Source of the DNA: Brachyspira intermedia PWS/A | GTDB lineage: Bacteria; Spirochaetota; Brachyspiria; Brachyspirales; Brachyspiraceae | Length of the DNA: 64,000 nucleotides | Assembly: GCF_000223215.1 (NCBI RefSeq) | Contig: NC_017243.1 | Coordinates: 992,001 to 1,056,000 of the forward strand | Direction of reading: 5' to 3' | Part shown: positions 35,892 through 45,374 of the stretch, one piece after another | Layout: every line of letters begins with the position of its first letter | Position numbering within the stretch: position 1 is the stretch's first letter | Made by a program: the position numbers and the translations under genes | Notes under the pieces: model-generated | Databases searched by the model: none | Seen by the model: the letters and a program-made list of their open reading frames with translations, nothing else | What the model was told of the DNA's origin: nothing

Positions 35892-36935
35892 TTAATTAAA
35901 AGCTTTTTTTAAATTTTCTATATAAGGAGCTTTTATTATACCTTTTTCTGTGATGAAACCTGTTATAAGTTCATTAGGTGTAACATCAAAAGCTGGATTT
36001 CTTACTTTCATATCTAAAGGAGCTGTTTGAGTACCTGCAAAATTTATAACTTCTTTTGCATCTCTTTCTTCTATAATTATGTCATTACCTGTTTTTGTAT
36101 TCAAATCAAAAGTAGTAGATGGACATGCTATATAAAAAGGTATACTAAAATGTTTTGCTAAGATTGCCACCCCCATAGTACCTATTTTATTTGCAGCATC
36201 TCCATTTTCAGCAACCCTGTCGCATCCTACTATTACCAAATCAATAAGTCCTTTAGACATTATAAAAGCAGCCATATTGTCGCATATCAAAGTAACATCT
36301 ATTCCAGCTTCCTGTAATTCAAAACTTGTTAATCTAGCCCCTTGAAGCAATGGTCTTGTCTCATCAGCATAAACTCTTATTTTTTTACCTTTTTGATGAG
36401 CTATATACATAGGAGCAAGAGCAGTACCTATTCCGCTTACAGCAAGTCTTCCAGCATTACAATGTGTAAGTATTCCTGAATTTTCTTTTAAAAGTTCATT
36501 TCCATATTCTCCTATTTTTTGGCATATATCCACATCTTCAGAGTTTATTTTTTTAGCTTCTGTTTCTAATATATTGTATAATTCTAATGAAGTTTTATTA
36601 TTTTTATCTTTTATAGTGTTTACCATTCTATTTAAAGCATAGCTTAAATTAACAGCAGTAGGTCTTGATGAGTTTAAATACTCAGCTCTTTTTTGAACAA
36701 ACTTTATAAATTCATCAGCTTTCAAATTAGTTTTACTTTTTAAATCTATAAGTAGAGAATATGCTGCTGCAACACCTATTGCAGGAGCGCCTCTTACTTT
36801 TAATTCTTTTATAGCATTATAGGCATCTTGTTCATTAGATAATTTTATTTCTTTTACAGTGATAGGTATTAATGTTTGGTCAAGTATATACAATTCTTCA
36901 CCAGTCCATCTTACAGTTGCTATATTATTATGCAT
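35892..36935 (-). CDS. mtnA: S-methyl-5-thioribose-1-phosphate isomerase
   Basis: Converts methylthioribose-1-phosphate to methylthioribulose-1-phosphate, the step after MtnK. Markers: KVRGAPAIGVAAAYSL (about residues 48-63), ILTHCNAGRLAVSGIGTAL (about 153-171, catalytic Cys) and the VIVGCDRVAENGDAANKIGT (about 233-252, catalytic Asp). At 347 aa it is normal. CGGAGA precedes the ATG. Later salvage enzymes are not in this window. Confidence 0.94.
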   Translation of the reverse strand: MHNNIATVRWTGEELYILDQTLIPITVKEIKLSNEQDAYNAIKELKVRGAPAIGVAAAYSLLIDLKSKTNLKADEFIKFVQKRAEYLNSSRPTAVNLSYALNRMVNTIKDKNNKTSLELYNILETEAKKINSEDVDICQKIGEYGNELLKENSGILTHCNAGRLAVSGIGTALAPMYIAHQKGKKIRVYADETRPLLQGARLTSFELQEAGIDVTLICDNMAAFIMSKGLIDLVIVGCDRVAENGDAANKIGTMGVAILAKHFSIPFYIACPSTTFDLNTKTGNDIIIEERDAKEVINFAGTQTAPLDMKVRNPAFDVTPNELITGFITEKGIIKAPYIENLKKAFN

Positions 36936-37023
36936 AAAATTCTCCGATTATTTACTAAAATAAGTATAATAAAATGATGATAAAAATTCAATAAATTATT
37001 ATAAAATTAACTACTTTCGGGAA

Positions 37024-37347
37024 TTATATAGCGAAATCTTTAGGGTCATCAAAATATTTTATTAAACTAAACATCATTAAACTTTTTAGAGTAGGTTTAA
37101 TAGATTCGTCTAAATTTGTCATAAATAATTTAACTTTAAGTGACTGAAGATTTTTATAAAGTTTAAGTATTTTAGCTATTCCTGCACTGTTTATCTCTTT
37201 TACATTTTTCATATCAAGAACAACTACTGGCATTCTTATATTACATGCCTCATCAGAGTCTTCTACAAAAGATTTTATTTCTTCTGGAGTAGCTAGGTTA
37301 GCTTCCATAACTATAGATATGTATTCATTATTAAATTCTATAGCCAA
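37024..37347 (-). CDS. STAS-domain anti-sigma-factor-antagonist-like protein
   Basis: About 107 aa, a single STAS domain like SpoIIAA: MPVVVLDMKNVKEINSAGIAKIL (the middle, about residues 48-70) holds the serine at the position phosphorylated by anti-sigma kinases. The open frame extends upstream through tRNA-Tyr to 37464, but that is not coding. TTG 37347 with GAGG seven bases upstream is the likely start. No anti-sigma kinase is nearby. It probably acts in signalling through a partner encoded elsewhere. Confidence 0.75.
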   Translation of the reverse strand: MAIEFNNEYISIVMEANLATPEEIKSFVEDSDEACNIRMPVVVLDMKNVKEINSAGIAKILKLYKNLQSLKVKLFMTNLDESIKPTLKSLMMFSLIKYFDDPKDFAI

Positions 37348-37387
37348 AGCGATACCTCGTTTAAGATAAATATTCGTAAAAAGAATG

Positions 37388-37470
37388 TGGGCAGGGAGGG
37401 ATTCGCACCCCCGTAGACTCACGTCGGCAGATTTACAGTCTGCTGCCATTGACTGCTCGGCCACCTACCC
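37388..37470 (-). tRNA. tRNA-Tyr (anticodon GTA)
   Basis: Read on the minus strand: acceptor GGGTAGG / CCTGCCC with discriminator A, anticodon loop CTGTAAA (GTA), long variable arm as expected for a type II tRNA, T-loop GGTGCGAATCC. No encoded CCA. It lies 40 bases upstream of the STAS gene on the same strand. Confidence 0.95.
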
Positions 37471-37636
37471 ATATTAATTTGAAAACGTAAAAGAATAATA
37501 GCATATATAAATAAAAATGTCAATAGCTGATTTTATTTTTATTATATTTTTTTAAAATATATAAAAATATTAAGTATCTTTTTATTATAGAATGATGTAT
37601 AATTTTATATATTGTTTTTATAGATACGGAGATAAA

Positions 37637-39331
37637 ATGAAAAAAATTGGTTTTATAATAATTATTAATATTGCAATGATTATTTTAGCATCATGTGGTT
37701 CTTCACAATATAAATTAGATAAAAAAGCTGGCGGTAATAATAGCTTTGAAACAGCACAGGAAATTAATAAAGATGGTATAATTGGACAGTTGGAAGGGGA
37801 TAATACTGATTACTATTATTTTACTTTTGACGGTAAGGCAAGCATTATAGACTTTTATGTGTCAAATTCCACTTATTCTCCTGTGATAATGACTTTATAT
37901 GATTATAATAATAATGTTATAAAAGTAATAAATGAACCTGATGAAATAAAAAATATTGAAACCAATTCTACTACAAATGATATTGATACAAATGAAACAG
38001 TAAGCAGTAATAATAATCAAAATAAAAAACAAGAAGAAATAATATATACTACTCAAGTAATGAAGAATATATATTTTGAACCTTCTACAAATAATACTGA
38101 CGAAAATAAGTATTATATATCAATATCTCCAAAAGATACTGTAAAAGAAAATATTGATTATATGTTAATACTTAAAAAAAGAGATTATAAAGAAACTGAT
38201 GAAAAAGAACCTAATGATAAAATTTCTGCTGCTCATATCATAGATGTTAATAGTGACAATAGACTTTATACAATAGAAGGATACTATGGTCAAACATATA
38301 ATCCTACTCTTAAAACAGGCGATTTGAAGGATATGGAAGTAGATGCTTATAAAATAACTAATAGTTCTTTTAATACATATTCTATTTCTATAGAGCTTTC
38401 AGGTGTTCCTGCCATAGATGCAAGTATAAGACTATATGATCAGAAAGGTAATTGGATAACTATGAAGGACATAAATAATGTTGGAGATGGTGAAGTAGTT
38501 GATAAACTTATACTTTATCCTTATATGTCATATTATTTTATATTAGCTTCTACAAATGCAGTTAATAATATACCATATAGAGTAAGCATTATAGCTAAGC
38601 CTTACGATAAATACACAGAACATGAACCTAATAATAAATATTCTGAAGCCCAGACTATAGAGTTTAATCAAACGTATAAAGGTGCTATAGATTATTCTTA
38701 TGATAGAGATTATTACAATTTCAGTATACCTATTAAATCAAGTGTTAAACTTTCTTATTTCTTGATAGATTCCCAAGCTATTAATATAAGTATTTCTAAT
38801 GATGTATTAGGTAAAATTATCACTATGCCTCAAACAGATGATGAATATGAAATAAGTTTATCTCAAGGCAGATATTATCTTATATTTGAAAGAGATTTAA
38901 CTAAAGAAGGCTGGAAGAAAGGAATTTCAAAGGCTAGAAGCTATGAATTTAATATGAGCATATCAAATGAGATAAGCGGTGATTATAATTATGGATATGA
39001 TTTATATAATAATACAAATACTTATGAGGCAGATTATTATAATTACAGCAATAATTATTTAAATGATAATACTATGCCTGAAGAACAGTTTGAAGAGAAT
39101 TTAGAGAGTAACTTCAATAATACAAATAATGTTATCATTATAAGGCCGGAAGATTATAATTCTGATTATTATTATTACAGTAACGAAGAAGAAACAAATG
39201 CTGCTGAAAATAATGATGATTATAATAATCAGGATAATACCTATGAAGATAGTACATATTATAATAATCAAGATAATACCTATGAAGATAGTACTTATGA
39301 GGATGGTACATATAATAATAATGACTTTTAA
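37637..39331 (+). CDS. Lipoprotein with PPC-like beta domains and an Asn/Tyr/Asp-rich tail
   Basis: 564 aa from ATG 37637 (GGAGA five bases upstream); the frame is open to 37592. The signal peptide MKKIGFIIIINIAMIILASC ends in a lipobox Cys at residue 20. Three pre-peptidase C-terminal (PPC)-like beta modules begin with the pattern EPN(D/N)K...A..I (near residues 190 and 330) and 'DTDYYYFTF'-type strands (e.g. DRDYYNFSIPIKSSVKLSY). The last about 80 residues are low complexity, ending in 13-residue tandem repeats (YNNQDNTYEDSTY). It is probably a surface-exposed lipoprotein; no protease domain is present. Confidence 0.75.
   Translation: MKKIGFIIIINIAMIILASCGSSQYKLDKKAGGNNSFETAQEINKDGIIGQLEGDNTDYYYFTFDGKASIIDFYVSNSTYSPVIMTLYDYNNNVIKVINEPDEIKNIETNSTTNDIDTNETVSSNNNQNKKQEEIIYTTQVMKNIYFEPSTNNTDENKYYISISPKDTVKENIDYMLILKKRDYKETDEKEPNDKISAAHIIDVNSDNRLYTIEGYYGQTYNPTLKTGDLKDMEVDAYKITNSSFNTYSISIELSGVPAIDASIRLYDQKGNWITMKDINNVGDGEVVDKLILYPYMSYYFILASTNAVNNIPYRVSIIAKPYDKYTEHEPNNKYSEAQTIEFNQTYKGAIDYSYDRDYYNFSIPIKSSVKLSYFLIDSQAINISISNDVLGKIITMPQTDDEYEISLSQGRYYLIFERDLTKEGWKKGISKARSYEFNMSISNEISGDYNYGYDLYNNTNTYEADYYNYSNNYLNDNTMPEEQFEENLESNFNNTNNVIIIRPEDYNSDYYYYSNEEETNAAENNDDYNNQDNTYEDSTYYNNQDNTYEDSTYEDGTYNNNDF
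39221..39298 (+). repeat. Two tandem 39-bp repeats inside the lipoprotein gene
   Basis: Copies at 39221-39259 and 39260-39298 differ at only a few bases and encode YNNQDNTYEDSTY each. In-frame length, so expansion or loss would change the tail without a frameshift. Confidence 0.8.
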
Positions 39332-39434
39332 TACTTATTTGCTATTGATAAAGAATATGTTTTATAATATACTATCTTTTAAGTGTAAAATTGTTTTATA
39401 AACATGTAAAATATATTTTTATAGAAGATTGATT

Positions 39435-42400
39435 ATGAAGAAATTTTTTAAGAAAAAAGAAAAAACTGAAATATCATCAGAACAGGATAATGCTAATAAG
39501 AAAAAAAGAAGATTCAAAAAGAGATATATACCTTTGATACTTCTTTTTTTGATTGTTGTGGGTATTGCAGGGGCTAGAATATATTTCAATAATGAAAGAA
39601 TGAAAAATCTTATTGAAAATATAGTATATTCTGCTACTAACAGAAAATTGGAAATAGGCGATTTTAAATATGGATTATTATTTCCAAAAATAGAAATGAG
39701 CAATGTTGTGCTTTATAATTCTGATAATTTTAATAATGAAGAGAATATAAAGATAGATAATTTTAGATTAAAATTTTCTCTTTTTTCTTTATTCTTTTTA
39801 AAGCTTCATGTTCAGGATTTAAGTATAGACAATTTATATGTTTACATGTTTACAGATGAGAGCGGGAATTGGAATTTACCGGATATGCCTCCGTCAAAGC
39901 CTAAAGAAGAAGATACTAATAAAGAGCCATTTGATTTCAGCAAACTCGATTTTCTTAAATTAAAAGCTGATGTAGAAAATATTAGAATAAATAATTTGGC
40001 ATTTAAGGCAGACAGTAAATCATTTTTAACTAATGTACCTAATAATGGGCTTATAGCAAGTTTAAGTAATTATAATCTACATTTGGATTTGCATACAAAA
40101 AGATTCTCATTATCTCAAGTGATGGGTATATCTGCTCCTGAAGTTGTGAAAGATATTTATTTAAAAAGTTTTATAAGTAATAGTTTAGCCTACAATGACA
40201 GCAGTATTTTCTTTAATGATAATCCTTTATTTAATTTAGATGTATCCTATCCTAAAAATCCTGATGGTACAGAAAATAAAGATGAAATAGTTATAAGATT
40301 TGATTTTGAGATAGATGAGCCTAATTTTAGTTATAATGGTAAAAAACGCGATGATATGCAGTTTGCGGCACATCTTCTAGCTAGATATAATATAAGAACT
40401 CAAAGCGTATCTATAGAGAATTTATCTTCAGAACTTTTAAATGATGAAATATTAAAAGTGATAGCCTCTGCTAATCAAATATTCAGCGGAAATATAGGCG
40501 TTAATTTAGATACATTATATGCAAGACTTAATTTAAATAAAGTAAATAGTTTAGCTTCTATGTTTGTACCTTCTTTAGGTATAAATATGAGCGGTATGGT
40601 TAATGTGGATGCAGATAAAAGCACAGGTACTATTAATAATTTAACTAATGCAATAACTATAGCATTGGATAAGATAAATTTGTCTATGGGGGATACTATA
40701 GCAGTAAATAATCTTAATTCAAAAACTAAAGTTAATTTTACTTTCAATCCTAATAACATTTCAAAAGAAGATATAAAATTAGAGCATAATACTACTATTG
40801 ATAGAGTAACTGCATTGAAATTATATAGATTCAATAATACAGATGTATCATTAAGAATTTTATCTTCTTTGAATGGGGCATTAGGTGTTGTTCCGGCTAT
40901 TAATGATCCTAATAAGAAAAGCGATACGGTTCTTTATGTTGATAATATATCTACAAAATATATTAATTCAGATATAAAGGTTAATGGAGCGGTAAAATTT
41001 GATGAGCCTACAGATTTGAATGTAAATGTAACATCATTGCCTATTGCTAATTTTTCAGGTGGACTTGCAAGAGGTTCTTTAAATTTAGATGTTCATGTTT
41101 TTGGAAAGATGATAAATGATATTAATACTACAGTAAATGGTATTATAAAAAATTTCTCATATAATTTAAACGGTGAAGTTTCTTCTACAGCTACAGCAAA
41201 ACTTAATGTACTTGCCAATGCTAATTTACTAAGTCAGGATGTAAAAGTTACAGCACTTAATTTAGATTTGGATAATTTCCTTAATTTTAGATCAAATCTT
41301 GATTTAGAAGGTTTGGGATTAAAAAAAGGCTTTGTTAATATATCTACTTTTAGAATAGCTCCTTATGCTATGAAAAATTGGCTTTCTACTAAATTTGCTG
41401 AAATTCTTGATAGTTTGCCTTTTGAAGATGATATAAAAATGACCAGTGCTTTGGGATATAACTTATCATTAGAAGATAAATTTGCAACAGTTACAAATTT
41501 CAGTACTTTCTATGTAACAGAAAAGCAGTATAAACTTCAGGATGTTACTATGAAAGTAGATGCTGATGTTAATTTCGGAGAGAACCTATATGCCAATATT
41601 AGACAATTTAATTTACAGAGTCCGGCTAATAAATTGTTAGTACATGTTGATGGCTACTTCACTCCTGTTATAAAAAATGCCGACTTGAATTATAATGTTG
41701 GTTTGGATACAGAAAGTTTGTATTTGCCTTTTGGTATAGAAATAGGCGGATTATTCAATGTTAATGGTAATTTGAAAAACAATATAGCAGATGGTGTTTT
41801 CAAAACAGATAAATTCTTTGCTAATATGGATTCACCTGATAAAATGTCAATAGTATTGAAAGGATTAACATCAAACATAGATTATCATTTTGATTTGACT
41901 CCTACAGATAACGAAGTAGTTGCTACAGCTACTAGATATACCCCTCTTATAGAGCAGGTTCCTAATATGTTCTTTGAACAGTTAAGAGTATATTTAAAAA
42001 TACCTCCATTTATAGATGACAGTATTAGAATAAGAGATTTTTCTTCTTCTGTAAGAGTTCAGGGACATGGACTTACAATACAAGATTTGAAATCATCTAT
42101 ATATATAGGTGGTGAAAAATTTGATGATAATTTATTCTTGACTTCTATATCAAATAATACAGCACCAAGAAGAGGAGCTATACATTTACCTTGGCTTAAT
42201 GTAGATTTAGGAAGTTTCAATACAAGTACTATTAAATATGATATGCGTGTTTTGGCTAGTGATATAAACTTTAAATATTTGCTTGCTCCTGAAAACAGAG
42301 AAAAAATTAATGATGAAAAATTATTGGTTAATCTTACAGCAGATATTGCCGGAGTAGGTGTAAGTCCTTTGAATAATATAAGACCTACTACATTCTTTGT

Positions 42401-42692
42401 GGGTATAAGTAAGATGTCTACAGAGTTTTCTAAATTCTTAATAGAGATGATAAGACCTATCAACCCTGGTATATCTACTGTTGAAAATATAGTACAATTT
42501 GGTTATGACCCTAATTCAGTAGAGTTTAGTATATCTGCCAATAAGGTATTTACTACATTCTATTTTAGAGATCAAAACTTAGATAAGCCTAATCAGCAGA
42601 AGCAGCAGCTTATAGCATTTGAAGGTGATAAATTTGGACTTGAACCAATGCCTTTCTCTGATGTTATATCATATTTAGAGGGCGGAAATTAA
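39435..42692 (+). CDS. AsmA-like inner-membrane protein (YdbH/TamB-type)
   Basis: 1,085 aa. A basic N-terminus (KKKEKTEISSEQDNANKKKRRFKKR) precedes one membrane helix (about residues 31-52). It then runs almost entirely as alternating strands, with the AsmA-type opening 'RMKNLIENIVYSATNRKLEIGDFKYGLLFPKIEMSNVVLYNS' (positions about 56-97). The rest repeats LxVxLxxIxI strands, the taco-shaped fold of bridge-like lipid transporters. A DUF1318-type lipoprotein follows at 30 bases, as in the E. coli ydbH-ynbE-ydbL operon. Function as an inter-membrane phospholipid carrier is inferred. ATG 39435 is chosen over TTG 39429. Confidence 0.7.
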   Translation: MKKFFKKKEKTEISSEQDNANKKKRRFKKRYIPLILLFLIVVGIAGARIYFNNERMKNLIENIVYSATNRKLEIGDFKYGLLFPKIEMSNVVLYNSDNFNNEENIKIDNFRLKFSLFSLFFLKLHVQDLSIDNLYVYMFTDESGNWNLPDMPPSKPKEEDTNKEPFDFSKLDFLKLKADVENIRINNLAFKADSKSFLTNVPNNGLIASLSNYNLHLDLHTKRFSLSQVMGISAPEVVKDIYLKSFISNSLAYNDSSIFFNDNPLFNLDVSYPKNPDGTENKDEIVIRFDFEIDEPNFSYNGKKRDDMQFAAHLLARYNIRTQSVSIENLSSELLNDEILKVIASANQIFSGNIGVNLDTLYARLNLNKVNSLASMFVPSLGINMSGMVNVDADKSTGTINNLTNAITIALDKINLSMGDTIAVNNLNSKTKVNFTFNPNNISKEDIKLEHNTTIDRVTALKLYRFNNTDVSLRILSSLNGALGVVPAINDPNKKSDTVLYVDNISTKYINSDIKVNGAVKFDEPTDLNVNVTSLPIANFSGGLARGSLNLDVHVFGKMINDINTTVNGIIKNFSYNLNGEVSSTATAKLNVLANANLLSQDVKVTALNLDLDNFLNFRSNLDLEGLGLKKGFVNISTFRIAPYAMKNWLSTKFAEILDSLPFEDDIKMTSALGYNLSLEDKFATVTNFSTFYVTEKQYKLQDVTMKVDADVNFGENLYANIRQFNLQSPANKLLVHVDGYFTPVIKNADLNYNVGLDTESLYLPFGIEIGGLFNVNGNLKNNIADGVFKTDKFFANMDSPDKMSIVLKGLTSNIDYHFDLTPTDNEVVATATRYTPLIEQVPNMFFEQLRVYLKIPPFIDDSIRIRDFSSSVRVQGHGLTIQDLKSSIYIGGEKFDDNLFLTSISNNTAPRRGAIHLPWLNVDLGSFNTSTIKYDMRVLASDINFKYLLAPENREKINDEKLLVNLTADIAGVGVSPLNNIRPTTFFVGISKMSTEFSKFLIEMIRPINPGISTVENIVQFGYDPNSVEFSISANKVFTTFYFRDQNLDKPNQQKQQLIAFEGDKFGLEPMPFSDVISYLEGGN

Positions 42693-42722
42693 TAAAGAAA
42701 ATATATAGGAGATATTTGTTTT

Positions 42723-43337
42723 ATGAGATTGTATAATATGATATTTATTTTACTGATTATGATTTTTATTCCAAGCTGTTCAAAGCTTATATTAGTACAG
42801 GAACCTGAGATGAGGGTTCTTGGTGGAAAAACTTTGATAGAAGCTCAGGTTTTGGGAAGATACAGACAAATAGATGAGAGTGCATATCAAATATCTACTC
42901 TTTCAAGTGAAGAAGATTTAAATCTTATTATGGTGAGTACAAATGTTTCTGATGAATTGGCTCAAGGTTATAAAGAGGCTCTTATAAGAAGCATGTTTAA
43001 TCAAGATGAAATAAACTTGTATAAAACTAATTATTATATAGGTGAAAATAATGGCGGATATTTATCATATATAGCTTTTGATGTTTCAAAACCAAAGACA
43101 ACATACAGTGAAGAGAGAATAAAATATATAAAAGAGATAATGGAAAAAGAAAATACAGACAGAAGAACTATAGCAGAATATTTAATATTATCAGACCCTA
43201 AACTTAGTATGGCTAATATAAAAGAAGTTGAAAGTGCTTTGTATAGAAGAAACGTTCAGAAACTTATAGATAATTCCTATTATCAGCTTCCTGACAGCAG
43301 TTGGACAGTTTACAGCAATGAAAATACTAATAGCTAA
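42723..43337 (+). CDS. DUF1318-type lipoprotein (YdbL-like)
   Basis: 204 aa with signal peptide MRLYNMIFILLIMIFIPSC and lipobox Cys (residue 19). The N-terminal block PEMRVLGGKTLIEAQVLGRY and the ending 'SYYQLPDSSWTVYSNE' resemble DUF1318/YdbL-family proteins, where a 'pGxwYQ...DGsW' ending is common. It follows the AsmA-like gene by 30 bases with an AGGAG ribosome site. In E. coli the small lipoprotein YnbE docks YdbH to the outer membrane and YdbL regulates it; here one lipoprotein may do both. A terminator follows. Confidence 0.6.
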   Translation: MRLYNMIFILLIMIFIPSCSKLILVQEPEMRVLGGKTLIEAQVLGRYRQIDESAYQISTLSSEEDLNLIMVSTNVSDELAQGYKEALIRSMFNQDEINLYKTNYYIGENNGGYLSYIAFDVSKPKTTYSEERIKYIKEIMEKENTDRRTIAEYLILSDPKLSMANIKEVESALYRRNVQKLIDNSYYQLPDSSWTVYSNENTNS

Positions 43338-43362
43338 TAATAAATAATTAATATTGATAAAT

Positions 43363-43401
43363 AAAAGAGCAGGCTTAAAAGTTACCTGCTCTTTTTATTA
43401 T
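43363..43401. terminator. Bidirectional terminator
   Basis: AAAAGAGCAGG (43363-43373) pairs with CCTGCTCTTTT (43385-43395), loop CTTAAAAGTTA, with A- and T-runs on either side. It lies between the convergent DUF1318-type gene and the XRE-GTPase gene. Confidence 0.85.
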
Positions 43402-43414
43402 ATATTATTTTGAT

Positions 43415-44998
43415 TTATTTTTTATTCTTTTCTGCTTTTATATAAGAAGAGAAATTATTCAATATAGATTTTATATTTTTATACATTTTAGCATCTTCTT
43501 GATATTTTAGAGTTTCTTTAACTTTGGTATCTATTTCTTTTAGGTTTGTCAAATAGTTATTAAAATATTCATCTATTGTTTTATTATATTTAGATACCAG
43601 ATTCTCTTCCTCGTATGCTTTAATAACCTTTTTGGAAAGAGTCTTTTTCCAATTTCCAGAGAAAGACATAAATCCAGATAATATAAATACAACACTAGGA
43701 AGGAATGATAAAGATACTCCTACAATGTTTATTATTTTCATTGTGCTACTTTTTAATAAATTAAATGAAGGTAGGATACCTATAGAAAGATTTATTAAAT
43801 TTGTTTTTATTTTATTAGGTTCTTTAGTATCAAAATCTTCTTTTGTAACAGCAAGCATATTGTATAATTGTGTATCAAGATTTACGTTTATGCTATTGCA
43901 TAATACTTTTATATCATCTTTTTTTCTGTATACATTGTTATCATCAATAGATTGAATTATACTGTCTATATTAAGAGTATTTCTGTATATTTCATTAAAT
44001 GCTTCTTTAACCGATATTTTTATTTTATTTAAATTAACTTCTAATTTATCATTTTCTTGGAATTCATTTTTATTGTCTATTATTTCTGTAATGAAATTAA
44101 TATTTGTTAATATTCTGTTATAATAAGCATATTTTATATTTTCAGCAAAATCATCTTTAATCTGCTTAACTAGATTAGTGTTATTTATTGAAAATGGGAA
44201 AAATCTTTTTCTTAATGAAGAATAATCTATTTTTTTTATATTATTAGAAGATTCGATAAAGTTTTTTAATGTTTCAAACTTTTTATCAATAACACTGCCT
44301 AATTCATTTTCATCAAATATATTTGCTTTTGAGAATATTACAGATATATTACTAAAATCATCTATAAAATTAGCTAAGGCATTTATATTTGTAATATCTT
44401 CCTGAGAAAATGCATTTATATCACATAAATAAATAAACATATTTTGATTATTGTATTTTCTAGTATCAAGAAGACTTTCTTTGTACTCAATAATTCTAAA
44501 TAGCTTAGAATCATCATTCAAAAAATATTCATCATTATTCGTTTCTTCAGAATAAGGATTCGTGTCGATATTTTTATCAAATATTGCATTAATGAATGAA
44601 GTTTTTCCTGAGCTGTATCTTCCATATACTACAATATCAAAAGTTTCACTGATTTTATTAAAAATATCAGCGGTCAGTTCAGATATTTTTTCATTATTCT
44701 TTTTGTCTACTGTACTTATTTCTTCATTAATTTTATCTATGATGACTTGTACATTAATAAGATTCTCATAAAGATATGGATTTTCACTTTCAAAAGAATT
44801 CTTTTTATACTTTGTAAGTTCATCAATAGTAAGTCCAGTATTTTCTGCAAGCTTATCCAATAGGTCAAGGGTTATATTATTTGCATTTCTCTCTAATCTT
44901 GAAATATAATCCTGACGCACGCCTAACATCTTAGCAAATTGGCTTTGTGTTAGTTTCAAAATTTTTTCTCTAATATCTTTTAAATTAAAATCAATCAT
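43415..44998 (-). CDS. XRE-type HTH fused to a dynamin-like GTPase
   Basis: 527 aa. Residues about 5-62 are an XRE/Cro helix-turn-helix (TQSQFAKMLGVRQDYISRLE is the recognition unit). A linker follows, then a GTPase domain with P-loop GRYSSGKTS (about 123-131) and a possible G4 element FSKAN (near 220; the usual Asp is replaced by Asn). A coiled region and a membrane hairpin at about 415-445 follow. The architecture is that of bacterial dynamin-like GTPases with an added DNA-binding head, which is unusual. It could couple membrane state to transcription of the divergent operon (a 10-bp palindrome lies at 45247). No ribosome site is obvious. Confidence 0.7.
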   Translation of the reverse strand: MIDFNLKDIREKILKLTQSQFAKMLGVRQDYISRLERNANNITLDLLDKLAENTGLTIDELTKYKKNSFESENPYLYENLINVQVIIDKINEEISTVDKKNNEKISELTADIFNKISETFDIVVYGRYSSGKTSFINAIFDKNIDTNPYSEETNNDEYFLNDDSKLFRIIEYKESLLDTRKYNNQNMFIYLCDINAFSQEDITNINALANFIDDFSNISVIFSKANIFDENELGSVIDKKFETLKNFIESSNNIKKIDYSSLRKRFFPFSINNTNLVKQIKDDFAENIKYAYYNRILTNINFITEIIDNKNEFQENDKLEVNLNKIKISVKEAFNEIYRNTLNIDSIIQSIDDNNVYRKKDDIKVLCNSINVNLDTQLYNMLAVTKEDFDTKEPNKIKTNLINLSIGILPSFNLLKSSTMKIINIVGVSLSFLPSVVFILSGFMSFSGNWKKTLSKKVIKAYEEENLVSKYNKTIDEYFNNYLTNLKEIDTKVKETLKYQEDAKMYKNIKSILNNFSSYIKAEKNKK

Positions 44999-45374
44999 AT
45001 TTTTTCTGTTTTTACTCTGTTATTTTATTTTGTATTATTATAAACAATATTATTTAGAATTTCAAGGGTTTTTATGTATTATTTGTATAACAAAAAGACT
45101 TATATATATATTTAAAATAAATAAAGCATTTTTAATGAAATTTTTAAGTTTAAAAATATTAAAAAATAAAATTGTTTAAAGTTATTTTATTTATGTTGTC
45201 TATAATTAATTAAATTATTCTATTTTTATATAGATATTTTATATATCCTATATAGGTATATATATAGTGATGCTATATAGTTTTTAATATGTTTTTATAC
45301 ATAACTTATTGATTTGTTTGTATATTTGTATATAATTATTTTATAGAAGAAAATAATTATATACAGGATACTAT
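44999..45374. other. Divergent regulatory region
   Basis: 376 bases, very AT-rich. It holds a perfect palindrome CCTATATAGG (45247-45256), a candidate operator, and TTGATT (45309-45314), 16 bases, TATAAT (45331-45336) toward the HPr-like gene. No ORF. Confidence 0.45.

Noticed and set aside
35872-37020. A possible SAM or other riboswitch before mtnA
   Set aside because: The leader between mtnA and the STAS gene is under 90 bases, very AT-rich, and shows no conserved stem set.
37348-37464. An N-terminal extension of the STAS gene
   Set aside because: It is tRNA-Tyr read through on the same strand; TTG 37347 with its own ribosome site is the better start.
40475-42463. Long minus-strand frames inside the AsmA-like gene
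   Set aside because: They are antisense shadows of a strongly supported coding frame, without ribosome sites or family features.
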